From NCBI GenBank assembly GCA_015490995.1, contig WFWT01000112.1, positions 49,888 to 113,887 of the forward strand: 64,000 nt of DNA, in the 5' to 3' direction. Both the position numbers and the translations under genes were made by a program. Position 1 is the stretch's first letter. Every line of letters starts with the position of its first letter. This stretch comes from Anaerolineae bacterium. GTDB lineage: Bacteria > Chloroflexota > Anaerolineae > JAADDB01. The notes under the pieces were generated by a model that was not told where the DNA came from, ran no database searches, and saw only the letters and a program-made list of their open reading frames with translations. Below are positions 20,425 through 30,900 of the stretch, piece by piece.

Positions 20425-21777
20425 ATGAAAAGCATTGCCGTCATCGGCGCAGGATACGTCGGCCTGGTAACCGGCACCTGTCTGGCCGATCTGGGGAACC
20501 GAGTTATTATCCTGGACATTGATGAGCGCAAAATTACCCTGTTGAAGGAAGGACAGGTGCCTATCTTCGAGCCAGGCCTGGAAGAGCTGATTCGCCGTAA
20601 CGTGAACGCGAACCGCCTCGCGTTCACCACCTCATACCCGGACGCACTCCACCAGGTGGACTTTGTGTTCATCGCGGTGGGCACACCGGAAGGGGTCGAC
20701 GGCGAAGCTGACCTCCGTTACGTGCGCATGGCCGCGCGCAGCATCGCCGAGGCAATGGACCATCCCCTCATTATTGTGAACAAAAGCACCGTACCTGTAG
20801 GCACCGGCGACTTTGTGGCAGACATTGTCCGTAAGTACCAGAAAAAACCCATCCCCTTCGCCGTGGTCAGCAACCCGGAATTTCTTCGCGAAGGTTCGGC
20901 CGTCCAAGATTTCTTCAACCCGGATCGCATCGTACTGGGGAGTACCGATCCGGAAGCGGCGGAAAAGGTGGCTCAGCTCTACTTGCCCTTGCGAGCCCCA
21001 ATCATGATCACTGACCTGCGTACTGCTGAGATGATCAAATACGCCTCCAACGCGTTTTTGGCCACCCGCATCTCCTTCATTAACGAGATCGCGGCTATCT
21101 GTGAACGCGTGGGCGCGGACGTCAAAGAGGTTGCCCGGGGCATGGGATACGACAAACGCATTGGTCACTACTTCTTGGACGCGGGCATCGGCTTCGGAGG
21201 CTCCTGTTTCCCCAAGGACGTGAAAGCTCTGGAGCACATGGCCTTAGTACACGGTGCACATCCTCAACTGCTACGAGCGGTTATGGAGATCAATCGAGAT
21301 CAACGGCGACGGGTAATCGTCAAACTCCGGGAATTGTTGGCCGACAACTTGCGTGATAAAATCATTGGCTTGCTGGGTTTGGCCTTCAAGCCCAACACAG
21401 ATGACATGCGTGAGGCCCCATCGGTAGATTTATATCACATGCTAGTAAACGAAGGGGCAATTGTAAGGGGCTATGACCCGGTAGCGATGCACAACGCCCG
21501 TCGTCTGCTACCTGAACTCCAACTGGCCGAAGATCCGTACGACTTAGCTACAGGGGCCGACGCGCTGGTCATCGTGACCGAATGGAATGAATTCAAACAC
21601 CTAGACCTGAGGCGCATCAAAACCCTGATGCGGGGAGACGTCATCATTGACGGCCGAAACATCTACGATCCAGAATACGTGCGGCAATTAGGTTTCCGCT
21701 ATCGCGGCATGGGGCGCGGATATCCGGTCAGCAATGAAGGTCCTTCCGGCAACGGCCAAGACGAGAACACATCATGA
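20425..21777 (+). CDS. ugd: UDP-glucose 6-dehydrogenase
   Basis: [59 protein letters not shown]. Confidence 0.95.
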   Translation: MKSIAVIGAGYVGLVTGTCLADLGNRVIILDIDERKITLLKEGQVPIFEPGLEELIRRNVNANRLAFTTSYPDALHQVDFVFIAVGTPEGVDGEADLRYVRMAARSIAEAMDHPLIIVNKSTVPVGTGDFVADIVRKYQKKPIPFAVVSNPEFLREGSAVQDFFNPDRIVLGSTDPEAAEKVAQLYLPLRAPIMITDLRTAEMIKYASNAFLATRISFINEIAAICERVGADVKEVARGMGYDKRIGHYFLDAGIGFGGSCFPKDVKALEHMALVHGAHPQLLRAVMEINRDQRRRVIVKLRELLADNLRDKIIGLLGLAFKPNTDDMREAPSVDLYHMLVNEGAIVRGYDPVAMHNARRLLPELQLAEDPYDLATGADALVIVTEWNEFKHLDLRRIKTLMRGDVIIDGRNIYDPEYVRQLGFRYRGMGRGYPVSNEGPSGNGQDENTS

Positions 21778-21820
21778 TGTCATTGTCAGCCAACACGCAA
21801 ACATCGATGGGACAGGGCCC

Positions 21821-23188
21821 ATGAACAGGAAACAGCAATCAATTCCCACACAACTCGCACCGGCATTGGCTGAATCCCAAACCGTGACCCGAGTGCAGCT
21901 GGACAATGGGCTGACCGTGGTGTTGCGGGAGATGCACACGGCGCCAGTGGTCAGCGTGTGGATGTGGTACCGGGTCGGCAGCCGCAATGAACGCCCCGGT
22001 TATACCGGTATATCCCATTGGGTGGAACACATGCTCTTTAAGGGCACACCTAAATACCCACCCGGCTCCTACGATCGCCTTATCTCCCGGGAAGGGGGTG
22101 TGTTCAACGCGATGACCTGGCTGGATTATACCGCGTACTTTACCACTCTCCCCGCAGCCAAGGTAGACCTTCCCCTCGACATCGAGGCGGATCGGATGGT
22201 GAATTGCCTCTTTGCGCCGGAAGAAGTGGAACGAGAACGGACCGTTATCCTCTCCGAACGGAGCATGTATGAAAACCGTCCCACCTTTGTTCTATCCGAA
22301 GAGGTGCAGTCCACGGCCATCAAAGTCCATCCCTATCACCACGAAACCATCGGCTGGCCAACAGACCTTCGCACCATATCTCGCGATGACCTTTACAACC
22401 ACTATCGCGCCTACTACAGCCCCAACAATGCCGTGCTCGTTGTGGCGGGCGCGTTCCACACCGAAACGATGCTGGAAAAGGTGAAAACCTACTTTGCCTC
22501 CATCGAACCACGCCAAGTCCCTCAGCAACCGATTCCCGCCGAGCCCCCACAACGGGGTGAACGTCGTGTCATTGTACGAGGCGCGGGCGACACGGCTTAC
22601 CTTCAGGTGGCATTCCACGCGGTGGCCGCCACACACCCGGATTTCTTCCCCATGGTGGTGCTGGACGCCGTCCTGGGAGGTGCTAAATCTTTCGGTGGGG
22701 GTGGCGCTTCCAACCGCAGTTCTCGCCTTTACAGGGCCCTCGTGATGAGCGGTGTGGCTGCGGATGCGGATTGCTGGATAGGCCCTACCATCGACCCTTA
22801 TCTCTGGTGGTTCGACCTAACCCTCAACGAAGGCCAGCCCTTGGAAAAGGGAGAAGCTATGTTGTGGCAAGAAATCGAACGGCTGCAGAACGAACCGATC
22901 ACGCCAGAAGAGCTCACCAAAGCCATCAAACAGGTACGGGCCCACTTCATTTACGGAGCGGAGAGCATCACCAACCAGGCACGCTGGCTGGGATTTGCCG
23001 AAGTGGTGACTTCCCCCAAGTGGTTGGCCGAATACTTGGACCGGGTAGCAGCCGTCACGCGGGAGGAAGTCCAACGCATTGCTCAGACATACCTGCGAAG
23101 AGACCAAGCTACCGTGGGGTGGTACATACCCACCGGTCAGAACACTTCTCCCATCGTGGAGCATAACGGAGGGAAGGACACGCCATGA
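21821..23188 (+). CDS. M16 family zinc peptidase (catalytic)
   Basis: GISHWVEHMLFKGT contains intact HxxEH; downstream Glu-rich segment. Confidence 0.9.
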   Translation: MNRKQQSIPTQLAPALAESQTVTRVQLDNGLTVVLREMHTAPVVSVWMWYRVGSRNERPGYTGISHWVEHMLFKGTPKYPPGSYDRLISREGGVFNAMTWLDYTAYFTTLPAAKVDLPLDIEADRMVNCLFAPEEVERERTVILSERSMYENRPTFVLSEEVQSTAIKVHPYHHETIGWPTDLRTISRDDLYNHYRAYYSPNNAVLVVAGAFHTETMLEKVKTYFASIEPRQVPQQPIPAEPPQRGERRVIVRGAGDTAYLQVAFHAVAATHPDFFPMVVLDAVLGGAKSFGGGGASNRSSRLYRALVMSGVAADADCWIGPTIDPYLWWFDLTLNEGQPLEKGEAMLWQEIERLQNEPITPEELTKAIKQVRAHFIYGAESITNQARWLGFAEVVTSPKWLAEYLDRVAAVTREEVQRIAQTYLRRDQATVGWYIPTGQNTSPIVEHNGGKDTP

Positions 23189-24501
23189 CCTCACCCAACA
23201 CCCCACAACGCCATCCTATGCCCAGTCCAGACACCATCGTCACCCATACGTTGCCCAACGGCCTCCGCATCTACGTGTACGAAAATCCCACGGTGCCCGC
23301 CGTCGTTGTCGACGGGGCTCTGCCCTTTGGCAGTGTGTATGAGCCACCTGAACTCAACGGCCTGGCGGCACTTACTGCGGCAATGCTTCGGCGAGGGACA
23401 CGCACCCACTCCTTCGACACGTTGAACGAAACGTTGGACGCCTTAGGAGCCTCCATAGAACTCACCGGCGGACGCCACGCCCTGGACATTTACATCCAAT
23501 GTCTAAGCGAAGACCTTTCGTACATGTTGGAGTTGACAGCCCAGATGCTGCGTGAGCCGCGCTTCCCCCCAGATGAATTTGAACGCCTAAAACAACAAAC
23601 CCTGACCCGCATTCAGGAACGCTACAATGACACCCGGGCTATGGCATTTCTTGCCTTCCGCCGTCTGTTATACGGTGATCACCCGTACGGCCGGCCTGTT
23701 ACCGGCGAAAAGGACACGGTATCACGCGTCACCTTAGAACATGTGCGGGCCTTCTACCGCCAACACCTGACCCCTCAAGGCGGACAGCTTGTCATTGTGG
23801 GGGATGTCCGAGCCGAGGCCGTTATTCAACGGGTGACGGAGGTGCTCGGTGATTGGCATGGCCCGAATCTGGACACGTCCTTGCCCCCTGTAGAACGACC
23901 AAAAGCCATGCGCGCGGCTCACATCCCCATGGAGGACAAAAGTCAGACAGACATTGTATTAGGCTGGTTGAGCCTGCCCCGCAATCATCCCGACTGGACC
24001 CCCCTGGTAGTGGCCAATACCCTTTGGGGGCAATTCGGCATGGGAGGACGCATTGGGGACAGAGTCCGTGAAAAGGAGGGCATGGCCTATTACGCGTATA
24101 GCACACTGGAGGGTAACTTTGCCCCAGGGATGTGGGCAGCCGCTGCGGGCGTAGCTCCCGAAAACGTCACCCAGACCATATCTATCCTCCTGGAAGAGGC
24201 GCGGCGGCTCCGGGAAGAACCGGTCACAGCGGACGAACTAGAGGAAGTACAATCTTTCCTCGTCGGCTCATTACCGGTGCGCCTGGAGACCAATGAAGGA
24301 CTGGCCTCGGTGATCGGTGACATGGCGTGGTATAATCTCGGTCTGGATTACCTCCTGACCTACGAGGCGCGAGTACGGAACGTCACAGCAGCAGACATTC
24401 AACGGGTCGCTCATATGTACATGGATCCCGACAATTATGTGTTGGCTACAGCAGGCCCACAAGCGGAAGTGACACCTGTCCAAGAAGCGCAGGTTCCCTA
24501 G
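23185..24501 (+). CDS. M16 family peptidase, apparently non-catalytic partner
   Basis: M16 fold cues (LNGLAALTAAMLRRGTRTHSFDTLNETLDALGASIELTGGR) but no HxxEH; 4-nt overlap with upstream gene. Confidence 0.87.
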   Translation: MTSPNTPQRHPMPSPDTIVTHTLPNGLRIYVYENPTVPAVVVDGALPFGSVYEPPELNGLAALTAAMLRRGTRTHSFDTLNETLDALGASIELTGGRHALDIYIQCLSEDLSYMLELTAQMLREPRFPPDEFERLKQQTLTRIQERYNDTRAMAFLAFRRLLYGDHPYGRPVTGEKDTVSRVTLEHVRAFYRQHLTPQGGQLVIVGDVRAEAVIQRVTEVLGDWHGPNLDTSLPPVERPKAMRAAHIPMEDKSQTDIVLGWLSLPRNHPDWTPLVVANTLWGQFGMGGRIGDRVREKEGMAYYAYSTLEGNFAPGMWAAAAGVAPENVTQTISILLEEARRLREEPVTADELEEVQSFLVGSLPVRLETNEGLASVIGDMAWYNLGLDYLLTYEARVRNVTAADIQRVAHMYMDPDNYVLATAGPQAEVTPVQEAQVP

Positions 24502-24594
24502 CCCGTTCCCTGTCGGCCAAGGTTAACAAGTCCCAATGTGCCCAAAATTCATGCAGTACGTGGTCAAGAGGAGGAGAAGCAAGGAGCGGGGAAC

Positions 24595-25077
24595 ATGTAC
24601 ATACAGATCGGCGTTGATCTTATCGGTGTCACACGCGTGCAAAAGGCCGTCGATCGTTGGGGAGAGCGTTTCCTTTCACGAGTATTCACCGAACGAGAAC
24701 GTCAAGATTGTAACGACCGTATTCAGTCCTTGGCTGCACGTTTTGCCGCCAAGGAAGCTGTGCTAAAAGTACTGGGCACGGGACTGACTAACGGTATATG
24801 TTGGCGAGATGTGGAAATTCGCAGCACCCGAAATGGACCGCGGGTTGTCCTTTACGGCAAGGCCCAACACCGGGCTTCCGAACTCCATTTAACCGGGTGG
24901 AGCCTTAGCATTACCCACAGTGATGGGATAGCCGTTGCGATCGCCGTAGGGTATGGAGAGAGCAATGTCTTGCTTCAACCGATCTACCATGAGAGTAGCC
25001 GTAGGGATGGTCATTGGCCTGATGATGGGCAGCTTCCTGCTGGTGCTGACAGCCCATCCCGGGAGCACGCAGGATGA
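24595..25077 (+). CDS. acpS: holo-[acyl-carrier-protein] synthase
   Basis: IGVDLIGVTRVQKAV, RVFTERERQDC, SLAARFAAKEAVLKVLGTG, SLSITHSDGIAVAIAV; extra ~37-aa C-tail. Confidence 0.88.
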   Translation: MYIQIGVDLIGVTRVQKAVDRWGERFLSRVFTERERQDCNDRIQSLAARFAAKEAVLKVLGTGLTNGICWRDVEIRSTRNGPRVVLYGKAQHRASELHLTGWSLSITHSDGIAVAIAVGYGESNVLLQPIYHESSRRDGHWPDDGQLPAGADSPSREHAG

Positions 25078-27835
25078 TGCCCGCCTCACTTCCACCCCTG
25101 CCGTCCTTACTTCGCCCTACCCATCCCTCGGTCTGCCTTACCCGATCCCAACGGCTGGCCCACTATCGGCGGAGACAGACACATACGCCCTGTTCCTGGC
25201 CCGTGCCCTCTACGCGCCGGACACGCTGCCACCTGTCGTACGCGCGCAATACTTCCCCCAGAAGGACGCTACCCTCTATGTGCTCCAACTGCAACGCTTG
25301 TGGCCTCTCCTCTCTCCGGAAGTTCGGCAAACCATCAACCGACTAAAAACCCAACAGCAGGATCAAAATGTATGTCGCACCACCCTTAGCGGTCCCACCG
25401 AAGTGTATACTACCCCCCACTTTGTGATTTACTACACCCTTCAGGGCTCAGATCAGGTCCCGTCGCAAGACACCGATGACAACGGAGTGCCCGATTATGT
25501 AGAAAACGTAGGCCGTGCCTTCGAGCGTTCGTGGGAGGTTATCATCGAGACACAAGGTTGGACCCCACCCCCGCTCGAAACGAATGCCCAGCAATATCCC
25601 GTGTACCTCCTGAATTTTCTCTACTACGGGGTTACCTGTGCTGACCGGGTCATCGGCGATAACCCCAACAGCGTGAACCGAGTAGAACGATATGCAGCCC
25701 TCAGTCACATCGCCCTGGAGAATGACTACATTGGCTTCCAAGGCGTAGCTTCTGATCTTCTGCAGGTTAGTGCAGCCCACGAATTCTTGCACGCCGTGCA
25801 GTTCGGCTACGACGCCAGTGAGGATCCCTTCGACGCAGCCTGGTTATATGAGGGCACAGCCACCTGGGTAGAAGACGAAGTGTTCGACGAAATCAACGAC
25901 AACTGGCGATATCTCAAAACCTTTTTTGAAACCCCCGATCTCTGCCTTTCATATTATAGCTCTTCACTAAACACTCGCATTTACGGCACATGGATTTTTT
26001 TTAGATATCTTTCAGAACACGCAGGAGGAGCCCAGCAAATACGTGCGATTTGGGAAGCGACCGTTGAAGAGAACAATGTACAGGCCCTAATCACGGCGTT
26101 GCGCGCGAGCGGCCGCTCACTCCCCGACATTTATACAGACTTCGCAACAGCGCTTGCGCTGCAGCAACCATGTACCGGTGGCAACACCCCCTATTGCTGG
26201 GAAGAAGCGCCATTTCCCGCTACAGTCCGTACCGAGCCCACGCTCATATGGCGCGATCAACCCATGGTCTTGGTGCCGCCCACCGGCGTGCAGGCTTTGG
26301 GTTGGGACGTCTGGCCTCTAGAATGGGATACACAGGCTCCCCTTCGTCTGAGCAGCATCTTTGACCGTCCTGACCTTTACCGCTTGCGTGTGATCCAGAA
26401 CACGTCTCCTATCACCTTTACGGACGTGTGGACCAACGGTGTGACCCTCACACAGCTCCTGACACCGACGACCAGCAACGCCACCGTGCTTGTGCTTAAC
26501 TTAGGGATTCCGACCGGAGCCACCTGCTCTTACCGTACCTATGAGTTACAGCTACAAACTCGTGAAAGCACGCCCTCTCCTACGCCCACGGCCAGCACCT
26601 CACCGACGCCCACGCCGTCCCCTACTCCTTCGCCCACACCCACTCCGATGCCCACAGCTACCCCAACGCCAACGCCACCTCCCACCCCAACACCGGTTCC
26701 GTGGCCTACGCCCATTTGTGAGGAAATCCTGCGTGATGGCGGCTTCGAAGACCCCTCGGCTGATGCGTGGGTCAGCTCACCTGGAGGGGTCATTTACAGT
26801 GACACAAGTGGCGCCCAAGTGCGTTCAGGCACCCGCAGCGCCTGGTTCGGCGGCTACGCACAGGCCCGTGATTGGCTATACCAGGAGATCACCCTGCCCG
26901 AACAGGCCGACAGCCTACGCCTCTCCTTCTGGGTCTTCATCCAGGGCGCCAACACTCCCTCTCCGGCCCACTTCCTTACCGTTCGATGGCAGCAACCGGA
27001 CGGCACGTCGGTATTCACCGTGATTACATTGCACAACTTGAGTCAGCCTCAATGGCAATGGCGCCAAGTTCAGGTGGACGTGACCGGTCTGAGAGGACGG
27101 ACACTCCGGCTTTACTTCGAGGGTACCACCACCGACACGTGGAGTAACTTCTTTGTGGACGATGTCTCCCTACAAGCATGTACCCGTTCGCCGCTGGTGT
27201 GGAATGGCGGGTTTGAGCAGGGTACAGAAGGCTGGGAGATAGGTGGCGATCAACCTGTTGCTGTGGTCACAGATACAGTACGTGCCGGTACAAACGCTCT
27301 TCGTCTGGGTGAGCCTGTCTCCGCCACCGTACAGACCTCTCGCGAAGGATGGGCTGCTCAAACGGTGGTGGTACCGGCAGCGATGGCATCGCCCCAAGTA
27401 CAGTACTGGTATCGGTTTTTCACCAACGATGTGGAAGGGTACAACGCGTTTCGAGTTGAAGTGTGGGATGAAACCAACACCCAACGGCTTCTAATCCTAA
27501 ATGAGGTCGGATATCCTGGTCAGTTTGCCCCACCACCCGGCACAGATTTCGGTTGGCAAAAGGCCACACACGACCTTAGCCTGTTTCAAGGACGCCGCGT
27601 TACCCTGCGCTTCCTCAACCTCAACAAGCACCCAGGTATGTCCTGGGGCTCCTGGGTATACATTGACGAGGTGGCTATCGTAGATCCTGTGCTACGGGGT
27701 GGGCAACGCGCCTGGATGCCGTACTTGGGTTACCGGGGCAAGCTTACCCCTTCCATGTCCCTTGCCCGAGCGTCGGTTTCGCCCCGGGCGTCAAAATTAC
27801 GCCCCTCCAAACGAGGGCAACATCACATCCCATGA
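24965..27835 (+). CDS. secreted HExxH metalloprotease-like protein with TP-rich linker and C-terminal jelly-roll-like domains
   Basis: Signal peptide MRVAVGMVIGLMMGSFLLVLTAHP; AAHEFLHAVQFGYDASEDPFDAAWLYEGTATWVED; SPTPTASTSPTPTPSP linker; two C-terminal NGGFEQGTEGWE/DGGFEDPSADAW modules. Start uncertain (24953/24965/24989). Confidence 0.8.
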   Translation: MSCFNRSTMRVAVGMVIGLMMGSFLLVLTAHPGSTQDDARLTSTPAVLTSPYPSLGLPYPIPTAGPLSAETDTYALFLARALYAPDTLPPVVRAQYFPQKDATLYVLQLQRLWPLLSPEVRQTINRLKTQQQDQNVCRTTLSGPTEVYTTPHFVIYYTLQGSDQVPSQDTDDNGVPDYVENVGRAFERSWEVIIETQGWTPPPLETNAQQYPVYLLNFLYYGVTCADRVIGDNPNSVNRVERYAALSHIALENDYIGFQGVASDLLQVSAAHEFLHAVQFGYDASEDPFDAAWLYEGTATWVEDEVFDEINDNWRYLKTFFETPDLCLSYYSSSLNTRIYGTWIFFRYLSEHAGGAQQIRAIWEATVEENNVQALITALRASGRSLPDIYTDFATALALQQPCTGGNTPYCWEEAPFPATVRTEPTLIWRDQPMVLVPPTGVQALGWDVWPLEWDTQAPLRLSSIFDRPDLYRLRVIQNTSPITFTDVWTNGVTLTQLLTPTTSNATVLVLNLGIPTGATCSYRTYELQLQTRESTPSPTPTASTSPTPTPSPTPSPTPTPMPTATPTPTPPPTPTPVPWPTPICEEILRDGGFEDPSADAWVSSPGGVIYSDTSGAQVRSGTRSAWFGGYAQARDWLYQEITLPEQADSLRLSFWVFIQGANTPSPAHFLTVRWQQPDGTSVFTVITLHNLSQPQWQWRQVQVDVTGLRGRTLRLYFEGTTTDTWSNFFVDDVSLQACTRSPLVWNGGFEQGTEGWEIGGDQPVAVVTDTVRAGTNALRLGEPVSATVQTSREGWAAQTVVVPAAMASPQVQYWYRFFTNDVEGYNAFRVEVWDETNTQRLLILNEVGYPGQFAPPPGTDFGWQKATHDLSLFQGRRVTLRFLNLNKHPGMSWGSWVYIDEVAIVDPVLRGGQRAWMPYLGYRGKLTPSMSLARASVSPRASKLRPSKRGQHHIP

Positions 27836-27860
27836 AGCAACGCCAGCGGCTTCGAACAGA

Positions 27861-27914
27861 GGTCAGCCTTGGGGGGTATCCAAGACGCTGCGTCAATACC
27901 CCCCAAGGCTGACC
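27861..27914. terminator. bidirectional hairpin between convergent genes
   Basis: Perfect 19-bp inverted repeat GGTCAGCCTTGGGGGGTAT / ATACCCCCCAAGGCTGACC with a nested GACG(CTG)CGTC in the loop. Confidence 0.7.
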
Positions 27915-27936
27915 GAATCCTCTCCGAAAGGCGCTA

Positions 27937-30900
27937 TTAACGCCGAATGACCTCCACAAAATGGATCCACTCATTTCCATCGTTGTTACTGCTAATGTAG
28001 AAGTCCGCGCCACCGGTACCGTCCGGCAAACTGTTATCAAAGCGAGCATTGGTGAGGGTAACGGTCACCGTCTTCCACTGTCGCGTATTCTGTTTACGCA
28101 CCTGTATCGCTTCCACCACCTGCCCATTGGCATTACGGTAGTACAGGCTCCAGGTATCCGTACCATAATCCCAGTACGTGACCTTCACAGTCGCAGAGCG
28201 CACTCCACTCAGGTAGCGGCTACTCACGTCAAAGAACATGTAGGGATTGCCCGTTGCTTCGTCTGTGCGGCGTACAGTCCATCCTTCCTTGCCCTTGGGT
28301 AATGCCGGATTATAGGGCCGTGTGTTGTTCCCCATCCGTTGCACCGAGGGGTCATTGGTTTCAGGTACTGTGCGCCCACCGGGCAAGTCGTTACGTTGAT
28401 CCATGAAGAACCCGTAATTTCCCCACTGAGGATTCTGGTGTGGGGGTGCGTTGTTCATGCCCACACACCGCAGCGGGTAGAAGGGGTCGCGGTGCTCCCG
28501 TAGCGCCACCCACGCGCTGGGAGTGGTCTCTTCCGTCACCCCCATGTACTGTGCTGCCCATTTGAAGGGGGCAATCAAGTTCTCTCGTGGGGCTCCCGAG
28601 GAAGTCCGCATGAGCTGGGCGACCACCCGTAGGTATACCGGGTGCTTGTTTAAGGTGTTATATACACCCCACCAAATCAGCTCAGGCGTGCACGTTTGGT
28701 GCTCATAAGCTTCCCAAGCTGTGGGGATAACTCGCCAGTATACCAGTGGGAAGTCATACCACGAACACATAGGGCATGCCCCCGAGTTAATGTACAAGAC
28801 GCCTTCGCCATCGGGATACATGAGGTTCAACGATAACCCTACCCCGCGGGCAATGGCGTAATTGCTGATCTCACGACGCTCCCACGCGTTGAAGGTGACA
28901 GGTCCTGTCTGTTGTAGCAAAGGTTTAAGCAGACGCCCTCTGTTATCTGAGAAGGCCTCTACATACCAGTCGGTCACCTTGTTAACGAACTCCACCCAGC
29001 GAACACTGGTCAACCCTGCTTGTTTCAGCACGTTCAGGTCACCCGGATCGGCAGCTGCCCGGGTTTCACCGTAAATACCGGTGCCGATAGCGATGTATTC
29101 CAGTCGGGGGTCGTTCTTATAGCGGGCGCCCAGCGCGTAGATGAGGGCGCGATATCGTTCTTGCAGCCGTGGGCTTAAGTAGTTAGGCACGGCCTTCCAG
29201 GTACGGCCGGTTTGCGGACAGGTGTACCCCAAATTGCGCTTGATAACAGCCTGTGGATCGTTGACGATGTAATCTGGCAACGCCCGATCTCCGTTGCACC
29301 CTCCGTCCAACAGGACTATAAAGAGTGCCCCCTTCAGCCCCCGCGCAGCCAGTCGGTTCAACCACCGGTCAATCACTTCAAAAGTGTACCGTCCTTCCTC
29401 ATTTTCCAGCTGTTTCCAGTGGAAGGAGGCGAGGGTTCCCACGGTGCCAAAGGTTTTAGGATCGTGCCCTACATAATCGTAAGCCATGTAGATGCCCGGT
29501 GCACGTACCGCCTCCCAACCATCAGCCCCTGGTGTGATGGCCGGTGTAGGCACGGGAGTGGGCGAAGGTGGTGGCGGCAACGGCGTAGGTGTAGGCGGGA
29601 GTGTTCCTCCGCCAGCCCGTGTAGGCGTCGGAGTGGGCGTCGGCAGTGGAGGCTGGCCGGGAGGAGGCGTAGGTGGTGGCCCACTCCCTTCCGGCGCACG
29701 GTACGTGATATCTAATGCCGGCCGCAGGCTTACTGCCGGATACTCACTGCTCAAAAAGTTGTGTTGCACTTGTGGCCCATTGTTGTACCGGAACCCCTGA
29801 ATCACCAGTCCGTAATTCTCATCCGGGTTCGCCAACCAATAAGCAACCGCGCTCGTCACATCCAACGTCACCCACGTGTACGTGCGATCAAAGACCACCT
29901 CTCCTACGGGTACCGGATCCCTGTCCTTGGAACCAAACGCGCCCGGCTGTTCCCACGGCTCTCCAACCGCTGCTTGCTTCCATGTGGCCTGATCCTCACG
30001 CCAAGGCCGCCGCAACAAGTACGCCCGCAACACAATCGGCGCGCTCCGATTTCGGGCCCCAGAATACAAACGCAACTCCGCTTTCTCCAGACGACTCAAC
30101 GGCGGCAACACCCCACGCACCGAGAAGTACAGAAGCGCCTGATACGTCGGCCCACGACTGTCCTCCGTCCGCACCGTCAACAACACACTTCCACCCTCAT
30201 TCCGATCCGGGTACCACCGGCTAATGTGGGTGTCCTCCATGGCTGTATATCCATTGCGCCCAGCTTGCAGACGCAACGTCTGGGGCGGACCGTAACGAAT
30301 TGGCGTTGGTGTCGGTGTAGGTGTAGGCGTCGGTGTAGGCGTTGGTGTCGGTGTTGGTGTCGGCGTAGGCGTTGGTGTTGGTATTGGTGTCGGCGTAGCC
30401 GTCGGTGGACGCCCAGGCGTCGGGGTAGGGGTCGGCAACGGGGAAATGGGCATGCTCGTAGTCGGTGTGGACGTCGGTGTCGGGACAACTTCGCCAATCC
30501 GCTCACGGTACACAACCTCCAGTGCAGGGCGGAAGGGTACAGCGGGATATTCGCTGCTCAGGAAGTTGTGTTCCACCTGTGGCCCGTTGTTGTACCGAAA
30601 AGCCTGGAGGAGAAGCCCCAGATTCTGATCAGGTGCAGCCACCCATCGACGAACCGCCTCTGTGACGTCCAAGGTGATCCATGTGTAAGTCGCAGTGACT
30701 ACCGTCTCTCCAACCGGTTCCGGATCGCGATCTTGCTCACCAAACGCGCCCGGGGTCTGCCATGGCTCTCCCGATGCAGCCTGAAGCCAGGTAGCCTCTT
30801 GTTCCTGCCAATTACGTCGCAACACGTAGGCCCGGAGGAGCATGGGAGCATTTCGATTGCGGGCACCGGAGTATAGGCGCAATGTCGCTCGTTCAATCTG

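Noticed and set aside
29761-30876. 371-aa plus-strand ORF (Arg/Cys/Trp-rich) opposite the 1737-aa protein
   Set aside because: Antisense translation of TP-linker and [20 protein letters not shown]-type low complexity.
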